Source: Aspidiotus rigidus
Lineage: Eukaryota; Arthropoda; Insecta; Hemiptera; Diaspididae
Direction of reading: 5' to 3'
Assembly: GCA_035079385.1 (NCBI GenBank)
Contig: JAVHKY010000009.1
Span: 558,001 to 622,000, forward strand
Length of the DNA: 64,000 nt
Shown: one piece after another, positions 49,401-61,720 of the stretch
Layout: each line of letters starts with the position of its first letter
Position numbering within the stretch: position 1 is the first letter of the stretch
Translations under genes and position numbers: made by a program
Notes under the pieces: generated by a model
What the model saw: only the letters and a program-made list of their open reading frames with translations
The model's database searches: none
What the model was told of the DNA's origin: nothing

Positions 49401-51782
49401 ATAAGTTCTGGCTTCATCATATTATGATGTTATATTCTTCTGTTCTGTTCCTTTCCTCGATGCGTTATCGGTAGTAAGTAGGTATTATTGAACAGGTGTT
49501 CTACATGCGTTCTTGCGAGTTCAGGCCAAGGGCTATTCTTAGCAAATATGTACTTACATATTAATTATTATTTTGTAATTTAGACAACGACGTTCAACGT
49601 TCGATAGTGATGCGATGTAGAGGTACATCATCAGTAACTCATATTGGCCGAATTGATGAACGTGCTAGCCAAACTGTCTACTTCGCGTAGAGCGTTACTA
49701 ATCATTTTAATGAAGTCGACTCACTGATGCGGTAGATAATACTGCCAGCCGTTGCATCACAATGAAGCGCTATTAAGATAATCTCACGCCTTGATGGTCT
49801 ATGTACACAACCTGTACACGTGCTTCGGTAAAGATCTTCTGCCTTTTCTTATTTCCTTTTCTGTGATCGTCTTCAAAGTTTTCTTATTTTTTGTTCTCGG
49901 CTTGACGCCGTGAGAAAAATGTAGCAAACAGGTCAAGCATATTAATTTAGAAAAACAAGCCAACTCTGATAGGTAGAATGACTCACATGCACTACACTAC
50001 ATGGACTACGTGGCTACGTTCTCTTGAAAATTGTAAATACGAAAATGAAGTTCATTAAAAATATTCTGCAACTTATGCACTCGTATTTTGATTTTTCCTC
50101 ACATCACGAATGCAGATTGATCTTGGCGGCGAGCTCTATTGTTCCTTGGTCGTATATGAATACCGATGCTGACACAGGTAGCGACGCAGCGTAGGTTAGC
50201 ATGCGATTTACGTCGCACCACACCGTGCGGAAAACGTAGCCGTAGTTGCCATCGGCGGGCGAGCGTTTATATGGCTTGCGGACGTAAACGTACGATACGC
50301 GGGCTGGCTCGAACCGCTAATTTTTAATAGGATCATCACGACTCAAGTTAGTACTGAAAGAAAAAGGATGCGATGTAAGCGCGAGCTGTAGAAAATAATA
50401 ATGATAAAATACGCTCGCACCTTAAAAATTGGAAGGAACGTAACACGGTAGTACGTAAATTGTGTATCCCGGTGCTTGGAAAGTCGTAATCTACTATTTA
50501 CGAATGGATTCTGTTCAGAGCTTCCGTCCCGCATCCAATTACTGTTTTTTGAGAATAAAAACTACGTGACGAAAAGCCGATGTGCACTTCGTGAAGTCGT
50601 TTTAACAAGATGAAATACTTTTTCACGTGTACCTCCTACGTACGCGTCGAATTTCGCGGAAAATTCTTTTCCGGCTCCGAAACATCACAATGTTCGGCAC
50701 CGACGACATGAAAAATTACTTCAGATTTATACTATAGATTACAACGTCCGAAGTCGTACCTATATTAAACGATGTGTACACGACAGGGCCAGGTTGTTAG
50801 TTGCTGGTTGTGTATACCTTACGAAACTATCTAGATTGTTACCTAGCTCGTTTCTGTATCACTCATCCTTTCGTTTTCGTACTTAATTCCAAAATTATTA
50901 AGTACGAAAAAATCGCGCCGACGATTATTACGAATCTAACGTGATCGTGGTAAATTAACTTTACCATTGTAAGTATCACTGTAGCAAGTACCGTATGCGT
51001 TTCTAATTCTCTGCATTGTAAGTACTGTACCACATTTTACGTATTTTCGTATCGCCACCTGTATTACCTACCTATTTCTATGGTCATTTTTGTTATCGAT
51101 GCCGAATTTTGAAAACAAGAAAGAAAAAGAACTTTTCACGAATAATCAAGTATTTTGTTATTTCAAAAAATAATTGGATATCCTCTCCCTCACCTCAAGA
51201 ACCGAAAAGGCCAATCATATGGGAATACTGCATGATTGCTTTGTTTTTTTGTTTGTTTTTGTGCTCCTCTGTCATCGGCCTATTGGATATTTTTGTGTTG
51301 AAGAGCAAACTCAGTACTAGCTTCCTTGCCCTTCTTGCTTACTACATGTACTATATTTTATAATTTTATTTCAACCAGTCTTTGAGAGATTATTACGTTC
51401 TGTATTCTTAGAATGTGGCAATCAAGAGTTTTGAGCTTGTATTAATATTGAGAGCTGAGAGTGAGAGAGGGAGAGACGATCAGCTTCTACCACCAAAGCG
51501 CACTAGGTTACGGGAAATATTCCAATTTACAAAATTTTCACTTTCCGATCGCTTGTTACAGTACATCAATACCTATTCTAAATGTTACACAAGTTGTACT
51601 AGAAAGCGTGTTAGCTATTGAATTTACGCGCAAAACATCTTTCCTCAATTTAATACTTATATTATATGGTTCGAATCAAATTGTAATAATGACGATGAAA
51701 CTGTGATTCTAATTGTAGAAAATTGTATATAGAATGGAAAAGTCATGTTCTGACGAAATGATAATTTGTATGTAGTGTAAAT

Positions 51783-51784
<2 letters not shown>

Positions 51785-51880
<96 letters not shown>

Positions 51881-51928
51881 CACCCACCCACACACACACA
51901 CACACACGCGCGCGCGCACGCGCGCGCG
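51785..51928. repeat. Compound (TA)n-(CCCA)n-(CA)n-(CG)n microsatellite
   Basis: About 92 bp of TA, then cccacccaccca, then CA repeats, then cgcgcgcgcacgcgcgcgcg. Apart from the CCCA part the whole tract alternates pyrimidine and purine. Confidence 0.97.
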
Positions 51929-52789
51929 TAAGTTATTGCGTATACTTCGTATTCACTCATCAAAACACTTCTTCTCTTCATTCATCTTCCCATGTATCAA
52001 CCTGATCGGATGAAGTTCGGTAACCCCTACATTTTCGAACTTTGAAATAAGTCATTCATATTTGTACCATTGTGAATATTGGTAAATTGCTTCCTACCTT
52101 TTATCAATTTATTCGTATAAGGCCGGCTGCAACCGGCAATTTAGCTTATTTCTTCATTCGGCTATAAAACCCGTTGAAATGAGATCACTACGTTTTCAGT
52201 TACGATACCGTCAACATCCCAATTTTCGATAAAAATGTCACGCCAAGTGTGAACGAGACCACCGAAATATTATATATTGAAATTGTGATAAGTTGAGTTT
52301 TGAAAGCCGTTGACCGTTGTTGATGTCAACTTTTGGCTAATGAAAATCGATTAATGCTTGTACATTATGTAACTACAGGTATCTAAGTACATATTCTATA
52401 AAATTATTTTCGGAGGCGAACCCTCTCTTCTACTCGGCAACTGCCAAGTTGCTTTGGCAACCGCCAAGCTGCAGTGCCCCCCTGGCCCGCACAAAAACAT
52501 AAGAACACTCACAACAACAAACACCACCACAATACACAATACAGCAGGTCACTGTTGGAGTTTCTTCATCTTCTTCTCTCTTCAGGGAAGATCTTGGTCC
52601 TCTTCTTCCTGCAGATCTGGATGTTGATGGTACACAGGTGTTGAGTAGGCCATAGCGTGGTTCTGCATTTGCCTATTCTATTCCTGGTCCATCTTCCTCT
52701 TCATGATGGTGGCCGCAAATGCAGACACCTGGTTCTATGCTTCTTCGGAACCTAGCATGGTGGGTACCAGGCTACTCGGGTCGAGCGCT

Positions 52790-53412
52790 TCATCCCCCTT
52801 GAAGAGACTGACTAAGCTCGTCCCGCTCACGCCTCCACGCCTCACACTCAAATAAGGTGTGTTGTGGTCCATCATCTCGCCCTTGGTTACAGTGCGAACA
52901 CGTTGCCTGCTCAACTTTCCTTAACTTCTCGTGAAGGTACTTGTTGAAGCAGCCATGGCCGCTTAACACCTGCGTCAGGTGAAAGTTCACTGACCATGGT
53001 GTCGGTTCATCCACTCCTCAAGGTCGCGTATTAGCACACGGGTTGTCCATGTACCCAACTCACTCTGGGCAATTCTTGCTTTCCACTTTACAAGCAAGGA
53101 GCGCCTGGCCTCCTGCTTGACCCGTAAAGCTTCTCGGTTGGTCGTCGTTCTCTTCTTTGTTTCGAACACCACCGCTCTCTCCTCAGCAAGGAGCTCAATT
53201 GGTGGTGAACGTGCTAATACACAAAGAGCCTCCGTGGAGACAGTGCGGTAGGCACTAACACACCTTAGCGCAGCTCTTCGTTGGATCTTTACCGTCTCTC
53301 TCCTTCGGTATGGTATCTTCATGCAGTCGGTCCAGGATCGACAAGGCGGTGCCCATCATGATCCTTCTCCTTACTTCTCTCGGTCCTCCTAGGTTCCTCA
53401 TCAGGCTGCTTA
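52790..53412 (-). pseudogene. R1-like LINE ORF2, C-terminal region, frameshifted
   Basis: After a frame change near 53410, the frame 52987-53322 carries QRRAALRCVSAYRTVSTEAL and a Lys/Arg/Glu-rich stretch. After another near 53000, 52790-53014 carries TPWSVNFHLTQVLSGHGCFN and the zinc-binding signature CSHCNQGRDDGPQHTLFEC (C-x2-C-x8-H-x4-C). These are the normal C-terminal parts of R1-type ORF2, here split by two frameshifts. Confidence 0.85.
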
Positions 53413-53413
53413 G

Positions 53414-54925
53414 TTATCCAACTACCCGACCCGCCTTTTCCGCTGCCATCAGGAAATGGTGCCTGAAGCTCAGCGTTGAGTCGAACCAGATGCCCAGGTA
53501 TTTCATTTGCTTCTTGATTTCAATTTCCACACCTTGCACGCGAAAGGTGGGTGGCTTGAACTTCCGACGGGTCGTGAATAAAATGGCCTCCGTCTTACTT
53601 GCTGCAAGTTCAAGTCCAGCCGACTCAATCCAACGCGTCACATCCTCTAGGGCCCCGTTTACCCTGTTCTCCACCGCTACAGTTGTTTCGGCGGTGCATA
53701 CCACCAGGGTGTCATCCGCATAGCAGATAAGCTTAACCCCCGGTGGCAGCTTCACCTTAAAGATTCCGTTGAATGCGACGCACCACAAAAACGGCCCAAG
53801 GACCGACCCCTGCGGCACCCCACAAGTAACAGGGCGCTTTACTGTACCAGCAGACGTCTCTGCTTGGATTTCGCGGCAGCTAAGATAGCTGCTGATCATC
53901 CTAAGCAGGTATGCGGGCACTCCTGCGTTCACAAGAGCTTTCAATATCATCTTCCATAGAATTGAATTGAACGCATTTCTTATGTCAAGGCAGACGGCTG
54001 CGCAAAACTGACGCATAGCAATCGCTGACTCGGCTATCCTCTTCAGCCGGATCCCAGCATCTGATGTGCAGCGTCCAGTTTGAAAACCGTACTGGCTATC
54101 AGAGATTATATCTCTTTCCTTCAGATAGCTCTCCAAACGATTGGCTATCACTCTTTCTAGAAGTTTCCCAACATTATCTAGCAGACAAAGTGGACGATAA
54201 GAGGATGGTAGACCAGGTGGTTTATCCTTCTTATCGATCAACGCTAGCCTGGCTTTCTTCCATCGCACAGGGAACAGTCCCCCAGCAACTGCCGCATTGA
54301 ATGTATCAACAAGCAGTGCCGGGTCAACTGAATGTATGGCGCTCCAGACTGGATTCGGAATCTCATCCGGACCCGGAGCTTTCCAATACTTACCCCGCAG
54401 TCTATTGACTGCTGCATCAACCTCCTCGGTGCCTAGGAGGGATATACCATCCTTTTCTACTATTGGTAGCGTTACCATTGGTGGTGGCTGCTGTGGGAAC
54501 AAGCCATCAATGATTTGACCCACAACATCCGGCTCCATTCGGCCCATTGCTGAGAGGCCTTTTAGCTTCTTCAACACTAACTTATAAGGCTTCCCAAACG
54601 GGTCATCATCTGCCATCTCACATAGCTCTCGCCATGCAGCACTCTTGCTGTCCTTGATGGCCTTCTTCAGCCTTTTGCGAGCCAGCTGGTATTCGGGTGC
54701 AACCGCCCGCGCCCCTTTGCGGCCACTACTACGCTGGTATATCCGGCGCTGATGGTTGCACTCTTTTCTCAATTCGGCAATCTTGTTGGTCCACCAGTAA
54801 ACAGCCCTCCTCTTCTTTGGTGGACCTTGCCTAGGCATGGCTACATCGCATGCTTTGGTGACAGTTTTGATCATCCTCTCGGCTGCCACCTCCGCATTAC
54901 CTCCTTGCTCTTGTCCTTGATCCAT
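53414..54925 (-). CDS. R1-like LINE ORF2 reverse transcriptase, partial
   Basis: 503 open codons on the minus strand; the first Met is internal to the original ORF. In order: basic spacer (RRAVYWWTNKIAELRKECNH), GKYWKAPGPDEIPNPVW (about residues 190-210), PSSYRPLCLLDNVGKLLERV, QYGFQTGRCTSDA, CLDIRNAFNSILW with the catalytic Asp, CGVPQGSVLGPFLW, and ICYADDTLVV with the intact YADD box, then the thumb (MKYLGIWFDSTLSFRHH). Intact catalytic boxes make this the best-kept LINE frame here. Truncation of the endonuclease and C-terminal frameshifts make the element inactive. Confidence 0.9.
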   Translation of the reverse strand: MDQGQEQGGNAEVAAERMIKTVTKACDVAMPRQGPPKKRRAVYWWTNKIAELRKECNHQRRIYQRSSGRKGARAVAPEYQLARKRLKKAIKDSKSAAWRELCEMADDDPFGKPYKLVLKKLKGLSAMGRMEPDVVGQIIDGLFPQQPPPMVTLPIVEKDGISLLGTEEVDAAVNRLRGKYWKAPGPDEIPNPVWSAIHSVDPALLVDTFNAAVAGGLFPVRWKKARLALIDKKDKPPGLPSSYRPLCLLDNVGKLLERVIANRLESYLKERDIISDSQYGFQTGRCTSDAGIRLKRIAESAIAMRQFCAAVCLDIRNAFNSILWKMILKALVNAGVPAYLLRMISSYLSCREIQAETSAGTVKRPVTCGVPQGSVLGPFLWCVAFNGIFKVKLPPGVKLICYADDTLVVCTAETTVAVENRVNGALEDVTRWIESAGLELAASKTEAILFTTRRKFKPPTFRVQGVEIEIKKQMKYLGIWFDSTLSFRHHFLMAAEKAGRVVG

Positions 54926-54983
54926 GTGAGAGCAAGATAACTAGCCTTCAAATGGTCGCTATTCAGTTTCCAGACAACCCATT

Positions 54984-55000
54984 AAATAATCATAATAATC

Positions 55001-55040
<40 letters not shown>
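54984..55040. repeat. (AAT)n microsatellite
   Basis: About 57 bp of aat/cat triplets at the junction between the R1-like element and the next LINE fragment. Confidence 0.95.
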
Positions 55041-55449
55041 GTAGCGTACCTAGTGGATATAGCTGTGCCAAGCCAACATAATATGATGAAGACGGTCCAA
55101 CAGAAGACAAACAAATACCGAGAACTGGCCACAGAGATCCAGAAGCAGTGGAAAATGAGAACAATAATACTGCCAATAGTAATCACAACGATGGGGATAG
55201 TTCCAAAAGTAACAGTAGAAAACATGGAAAGGCTTGGAGGAGGAATAAGGGAGATCCGGGCGGCACAGAAAGCGGTAATACTGCACACCATCCATACAGT
55301 CCGAAGAATAATCAGCGAAGAAGGCGCACACTAGCCGCGTAGACCTGGTATAGGAATACCCTCTACGGCTAAGTAGAACCGGAATACACACGTCGTGTAC
55401 CCGTGAAGAGGAGGATAATAATAATAATAATAACAATAATAATAATAAT
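55041..55449 (+). mobile_element. LINE 3' end fragment with (AAT)n tail
   Basis: The frame reads VDIAVPSQHNMMKTVQQKTN, then KYRELATEIQKQWKMRTIIL, then PIVITTMGIVPKVTVENM, ending at a stop at 55332-55334. This is the C-terminal tail pattern (KY-EL--EI---W------PIVI---G) I know from insect LINE ORFs. It is followed by a short 3' UTR and an (AAT)n tail at 55415-55449, the usual end of such elements. Only about 410 bp remain. Confidence 0.65.
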
Positions 55450-55608
55450 GAATAAATGATAAAAAAGAAAAAGAAGAGGCAGAAAGAAATACGTCTTCAC
55501 CAATTGAGTGAGTGTGATGTAGTACATACATAATATTTTGTCCATAAGACACTGGTATATGCTCACCTTATACGTAACTCGGCGTGTTAATAGAAGCTAA
55601 AAACTAAA

Positions 55609-55745
<137 letters not shown>

Positions 55746-56988
55746 CCCGACGCGAATATAAATTTTTCATATTTAGTCCACTGAAATCAGAACACGTGCG
55801 CAATGTGACAAATACGAGTTATAATAGTAAATTAAGTAAATTACATACGCTCGCACCTCTTTCAAGGGCGGACGGATGCCCAAGTAACACGCATTTGTAT
55901 AATATGATATCGACCATGACGTGTGAAAAGCAGTCGCGTATCGATTTATCTATAATATTTTGAGTCGTATGTGCGGCGGACAGATACATAGGTATAGCCT
56001 ATGATGCTCGTGTACGTGTATAATGTTTAAATTTGATGCATTCATAAGGTTTGCGAACCGTACCGTTCTGGCGTTGCAACGCTCCTTGATGAATTTTCAA
56101 TGCCACCGCGATCCGCATTTCTATAATATTTCTACGAAGTCGCACTGCACTGTGCATTTGGGTACCTAATCTATTTTTTAAGAAAACATTTCTATGAATA
56201 CGTGCATATGAGCAAAAAGTGTAACCTCGCCATCGTCGCATATCCTCCTTCATCATGAATATTGTTCTCCATATTTATTTGAGTGTGCGCGAAAGATGGC
56301 ATATTGGTTACTATCTGTAGTCGTAAGTTGCGCAAAATTTTGCTAATGGATATTACTTAGACGATGATGCTCCCACATACATGTACGAGTACCGACGACG
56401 GACTGCGCATAGCTACACGATTCAAACTGACAACACTTAAGTGGCACTCCATGACGATCGAGATCTGCGATTCTGCACCTTCACTCTACGATCCGACTTA
56501 TCGCGTATTTACTTTCTTACACACCGCAGAATCCACATATTATGTATGTGATCAGCAGAGTCTCGAAGAACTTGGAAGAAGAAGAATAGAGAGATACCGG
56601 CACGCTACATCGCGCCACCGTATTTCCTTCCAGATCACGAATCAGTCCACGTATTCAGGCGTGTACGAGTATTATACATACAAAAGAAAACCCGAATTAA
56701 TTGACGTATAAACGGACTACGAATGTATTCCAATCGCTCTTGATGAAATTATTTCTGATGCACGATGAAACCACGAATTATCACAACCCATTCCAATTGA
56801 TTATAATATTCGTAGGTAACAGTTAAGAATAAACAAAACTAAAAAGTGAGAAGGAGAAGAAGAAATCCGAAGTGTTGACAGGCCTAATGATTACGATATT
56901 TGAAGAGATAAACCAATTTTACAAACATAATATTTACCTATATATCAACTGATAAGAAAGTACCTAAATAAAATGACCATAATACAAT

Positions 56989-57110
56989 GAGGAAACCTGA
57001 ATTTCATTTTATTTTAGGCTAGAAGTAATCTAAAACCTACGTCTTTAGGAAATTTCTTGCCTCTTCCTCCTGACCACCTTGATAAAAGGCTATGCCAGTT
57101 GTTTCTGTGG
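56989..57110. repeat. Intronic dispersed repeat family, copy 3
   Basis: gaggaaacctgaatttcatt, ttaggctagaagtaatctaa, then ccagttgtttct; closest to copy 1 at 33918. Confidence 0.75.
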
Positions 57111-57657
57111 TCTTTGCAGATTTAAATTCCGATTAATCCTCTGAATATTCTTATTTCAACATGATTAACCATAAGCTACAAAATCGTGTTAACTGAAATA
57201 GAAACGCTACTATGAACTACTATCAGTTGGGCTGATCCGATCCTCGAACTAACTTAATTGTAGGGCCAGGTCTCTAATGATCCGTGGACCTTTGTTGGAA
57301 AGGATACTGAACGATCTTAACTCACGTATAAAACGTAAATCAACTGACACTTGCTATATTGATTATTTATCGTATAACAATTACAACTACCTAATCCGTC
57401 TGCGAGTGTCAGCTTGTAAGTGTAAGAATGTGCAAACACATTCTTTCTTACATATATGTTAGACTAAGAGGTTCGTCATGCGAGCTTGTTCTTACGCCGT
57501 TATGATCTTTCAGAGGTGGATCTACTCTCATATCTTTCAGGAATCATACCACTTGAATATCCGCCTACTATTCAGCAACATTGATAAAGACGTAATAGAG
57601 CTCGGTAACTATCGTACTCGCGAGTACCGAAGCGACGCCACCAACAGGAAAATTCGT

Positions 57658-57890
57658 AAGGAAACCTGGATTTTTTCTGGTTGAACTTGATCCAGGACCT
57701 CTTAAACGTCGAGAAATTGCATTGCTCGCTTCCCCTGTCAACCTTGTTAAGAATGTAATACCTCACTTTTCTAGCTGGAAAATTCGGTAAAACAAAGAGT
57801 TTCACGATTACTTTTTCCTTTACGTTATTCTCACCCTAGTATGGTCTTGTATACTGTATACTACGCTGAGTGGTTCAATTCTTGATCACC
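57658..57890. repeat. Intronic dispersed repeat family, copy 4 (most complete)
   Basis: aaggaaacctggattttttc, cttaaacgtcgagaaattgc, taatacctcacttttctagc, gtatactgtatactacgctg, and gagtggttcaattcttgatc. It joins segments seen separately in copies 1 and 2. Confidence 0.8.
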
Positions 57891-58073
57891 TCTACATTTT
57901 GTTATATAATATTCTCCAAATTTCTCACATAATTATTTGATCATGCGTTGTTGAAAGACTGCGAAGAGGGAAAATAGTACGTGCACGAAAATCTAGGCGC
58001 GTCTCGTAATTTATTTTTATAATACTCGAATTCGTGGCTTAATATCGTATACGCATTTGTTTTTTTGTTACAG

Positions 58074-59090
58074 TCGTTTTTTGGACGTACGTACAACAAT
58101 ATGAGTTCGATATCGGAATGCAAAAATAATGGCGATTGCATTATAAATAAAAAAAATCGAACCTCGTGTAAGTCGTGTCGACTTCGTAAGTGTCTAATGG
58201 TAGGCATGTCGAAAAGCGGTTCTCGTTATGGAAGACGCTCCAACTGGTTCAAAATACATTGTTTGCTGCAGGAGCAAGGTTCGTCGGTGAATACACAAAA
58301 CGGTCTAAACTCAAATTTATTAACTCCAAACGGCGCCGCCTTGTATCCGGGCCTCTTCAACACCAGACACATGCTGAATTCGGATAAATTTTTAGAAGCT
58401 AGATTGAACGGTTTTTCGCCATTCTCTGAAAGCAAATGTTTCTTGAACGATTTAGAAAAATACAGAACCTCCTCCGAGGATAGTGGTGGATCGTCGGCAG
58501 GCGATATAGAAGACGAGTCGCGTAGTACGAGCGCTACCAGTCGCGGTCCGACGCATTTGCACCAGACTCCGTCGCCGTTTAGCGACAAAGACTTTAATCA
58601 AAAAAAACTTTCCGTCACATTACCGTCATCTCCCAGCAATATCACAACGGTCAACGGATCTTCGCCGTTTACGTCCGCTCAAAGTCAACCTCTTTACACG
58701 TCGCCGTATATCTCACCGACGTTGCGACCTTTACCCCAGCATATACCATTCGCCGTAACTCGACCAGGACTTACGCCCGCCTCCAATAATTTAATATTCC
58801 TCGATACATTGGGAACACCTTCGTGGACAGTTAGGAGTGGGGGCGATCTGCTATTGTGCAGTCCAGCTCCCGGCGGCGTTGCCGTTGAACTAGATCAGCC
58901 GATCGATCTGTCAGTCAAATCTTGCGTCAGCGATAGTCAAACTCACTCTCGAGAATCAACCTCCAGCTCGCCTTCGTCACCCACAGTCGACGACCATCAG
59001 GACGAGAAAAGTGCGAAAGGCGTTGTACACCTACCTTTGGATCTGACCAGCAAAAGGCACCAAGAGTTGACCGTTACGCATTCTAGCTGA
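58074..59090 (+). CDS. eg: Knirps/eagle-family nuclear receptor, terminal coding exon
   Basis: 338 codons from the acceptor cag|tcg to TGA at 59088-59090, completing a 364-residue protein. Residues 27-94 hold the second zinc finger (C42, C48, C58, C61), the [20 protein letters not shown] stretch and the knirps box ([17 protein letters not shown], 78-94). TYNN after [14 protein letters not shown] and LLQEQ fit eagle/egon better than knirps or knirps-like (which I recall as NVGMSKGG and LLQEH). The rest is low-complexity Ser/Thr/Pro-rich with no ligand-binding domain, normal for NR0A. PIDLSVK (302-308) is a canonical CtBP corepressor motif; PLDLTSK (347-353) is a weaker second one. So it is probably a CtBP-dependent repressor in the nucleus. 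No frame defects; the stop overlaps a TGACGTCA word. Confidence 0.95.
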   Translation, partial: SFFGRTYNNMSSISECKNNGDCIINKKNRTSCKSCRLRKCLMVGMSKSGSRYGRRSNWFKIHCLLQEQGSSVNTQNGLNSNLLTPNGAALYPGLFNTRHMLNSDKFLEARLNGFSPFSESKCFLNDLEKYRTSSEDSGGSSAGDIEDESRSTSATSRGPTHLHQTPSPFSDKDFNQKKLSVTLPSSPSNITTVNGSSPFTSAQSQPLYTSPYISPTLRPLPQHIPFAVTRPGLTPASNNLIFLDTLGTPSWTVRSGGDLLLCSPAPGGVAVELDQPIDLSVKSCVSDSQTHSRESTSSSPSSPTVDDHQDEKSAKGVVHLPLDLTSKRHQELTVTHSS

Positions 59091-61499
59091 CGTCACAGCC
59101 GTTCGAGTGAAATGATAATTGTGATATTATGTTCTAAGGTTTTAATTTAAAATTATGTATTTGTTCGCATCTACGTACTGTTGATCGTAGTGCATCAAAT
59201 GAGTGGGTAAAGAAGATGAAGAACAATTGTAAGATTTCTCATTTACTTCGCCCAAACGAAAATATTTTACGTGTACGTACCTACTTACGTGCTTATAAAG
59301 ATTTTACGCAGTCATAATTCATAGAGTCGTAATTTTTAAGAATTTAAAAAATCAAAATTGTCATGATGTTTCTGTTTTGTTTTGTTCTTGTTATTATTTG
59401 TACTAAGTGATAGCAGTCAACCCCAATGACTTAGTCCAGAAGAAAGGGTCTGATATGTCCGACTTTCTTCTTAATTTTCAAAATACCAATTTTTTGTCAT
59501 CGGATAGAGAAGTAACAATACTTGAACAAAATTAACTCTCACTAAAATCACGTTGAAAAACTTTCATGTTTTTAAATTTTTATATTTCCATTCGAACTAC
59601 TTCAATTACTTCTGTCCCTCTTACAATTTTTAAAAGAGAATGAAATTTTTCTTTCATTCAGTTGAATTTGCAATTTCTTCGTTTTACCTTCCCCCCTCTT
59701 TTTCTTCTTTCTTACGAACATTTTTCTCGATTCTCTATTGGTCAAATGTAGCCTGTATAATGTTAAGATTCTGTGTCATTTTTGCACAAGAACAGTATCA
59801 TAATGTAGTGACGTTGACATTGAATTCTTCCATTACTCAATACGAAAAACGTTAACGTTACCATATTGTGATAAAGTTCCTTTCTCATATTGATGGTGAA
59901 AACGATGAATCGCTGTATACAATACATACGATACACGAGAACAGCACAATTTTATACCCCATTGGTCGGCTTGATTGAAGAAAAACACACCTATTACTAC
60001 ACACATCCGGTGAAGAAATACGAATGAAAATGATAAAGAGAGAAAAAGAGAGAAAGAAAAAAAATGGATAAGATGTGAACAGTTTCTTATGCACACTCCT
60101 GGACATTTTTCAAGACTTCAGTACACATTTTTTGTCCCCAGCCTATTGTGACTGTCTCTAATACATTTCGCATTTTTTCTAACCCACACGCAGTTTTGAA
60201 AAAGTAATTATCAAAACTATTATTATACGTGTACGAATGCAAATGTATAATTTCTATCAAGTTGAAAAAAAAATCCATCAGATAGTGTAAAGCTCTCTGT
60301 GAGCAGACGTGTGATCTTGAACCGCCTACAGGCCGCAGCACACATTTCATCTACTACAATTTAGCGAGGAAAACCATCCTCCTAGGTATAAGTATATCAT
60401 CGAAAAGTAGCTCCCATTCTATCGAATCATTTGAAGAAAACAAAATGAAAAAAAAAAATGGATGATAATTTTCTTTTCTTTCGCCTCTCGCATTATATGC
60501 GTGGGTTTTTACCCTTCTTCTCTTCTAGGAAAACGAAATGCGAATTATTTCGAAAATCAAAATCCTCCCCCCTGCTTCTCATCGCCAAATTCATCGTTTC
60601 CTATCTTTTATTTCTCTCGCCTTATATTTTTCTCACTTATCCAGTAGATTCTAGTTATTAAATGCCAACTGTCAGTATATCGGCCAGTTTTAAGTTTAAT
60701 TATTGTTGCTTATTTTTAAAGAAATTTTTACTATCTTTTTTCTCCATTTCATACAAGCGTGTGTTGCATACGATTTCTGTTATTTTTGTGAACAATTTTA
60801 TTTTCATACTAGAAATGTGCTCGTTTAGTTTTGAAATTAGTAATTTTGTAGATAAGTTATTACGTAGGTAATAGGAAGATTTTTTCATTAAAATGATTGT
60901 TTGTTTCTTTCCTTTTTGAAACTAACTGGTACTAACTGGTACATCGTTTCAAAGTGTCGTTGACCAATCATCTTGGTCGTGATAGTTAAGAGTTTGATTT
61001 TTCCGCACGAAATGAAAAGTCCAGAATCACGAAAACAGAAATGCAATCAGAAATTAATAATCATTTAACGAAAAGAAAAGAGAATGAAACTTAAAAATAA
61101 CTTTGTGCACATCAAAAATTTACATTGAACAAAAGAAAACAAGACTGAGTCGCTGTGCGCCTCAGTATCCAAGTCTCTTTTTTTTTCTAATTGACTATTA
61201 AGTGACGGAAATTTATTTTCTTCAAAAGGTCTAGAATTTTTCTGTGTCAAGATCTGGAAACCAAGAGATCCGCATCTTTGTTCCACTCAGATCTGGGTCC
61301 TGAGAGACTCAATACATACAGTAGGTATATTGCCATTATTAGAAGATGTAACTTTTTCGATTACTGTGCAAAAATTTGAAAAATGCTATGCAAAAATATG
61401 AAACTTGCCAGGACTGTAGAGAAATTTGAAAGTGCTACTCAAAAATAAATGAAATTTGCCAGGTAAAAATAAAATCTCAATAGATAGAGAATATATATT
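59091..61499 (+). other. Probable 3' UTR and downstream flank of the receptor gene
   Basis: No open frame or repeat recognised. Possible polyadenylation words include attaaa near 60657 and aataaa near 61446 and 61467, but none is clearly preferred, so the transcript end is unknown. Confidence 0.4.
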
Positions 61500-61534
61500 T
61501 TTTCAGTGACGTCACAACACATTTTTCCGGTGAG

Positions 61535-61571
<37 letters not shown>

Positions 61572-61720
61572 AATTGCATAGGGGCTTTTACCTTGCCAGA
61601 GGCAAGAGCCCCAAAAACTGCTAGTTTTGTCGTACCTGATGATGGTAGTTAGGCTACCGAAACATTGTGGTAAAGAAAATAAAATTCTAAGGGGTCAATA
61701 GTGCCAATAATTTATTTATG
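61500..61720 (+). mobile_element. PLE 3'-terminal relic with hairpins
   Basis: A 32-bp T run (61538-61569), a bulged hairpin (ggggct...cttgcc-aga-ggcaag-agcccc, about 61581-61613), then a ctgatga...gaaac motif and an A-rich end typical of PLE 3' tails. No coding sequence remains. Confidence 0.5.
61630..61670 (+). ncRNA. Hammerhead-ribozyme-like motif (best match in window)
   Basis: ctgatga (61636-61642), stem II ggtag/ctacc (61644-61648 with 61654-61658) and gaaac (61659-61663) give the full CUGANGA-stem-GAAA core. gtcgta directly precedes it (61629-61634) and could supply a cleavage triplet. Stems I and III are not clear in this monomer. Confidence 0.5.

Larger units (their letters stand above)
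52412..54962 (-). mobile_element. R1-clade-like non-LTR retrotransposon, 5'-truncated
   Basis: Minus-strand LINE with one long open RT frame and a C-terminal zinc-knuckle region in shifted frames. The endonuclease domain is missing apart from a trace around SDHLKASYLALTWIKD at about 54940. The 3' UTR would run from 52790 down to about 52412. No 28S rDNA sequence flanks it, so it is not in the classical R1 site. The 5' side abuts an (AAT)n tract. Confidence 0.85.

Noticed and set aside
51657..52005. YI-repeat open frames across the TA tract
   Set aside because: Microsatellite translation.
52412..54962. R1 insertion marking an rDNA unit
   Set aside because: No 28S sequence on either side; only the element clade resembles R1.
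56364..56711. 115-codon open frame in the intron
   Set aside because: No recognisable domain and no splice-site context.
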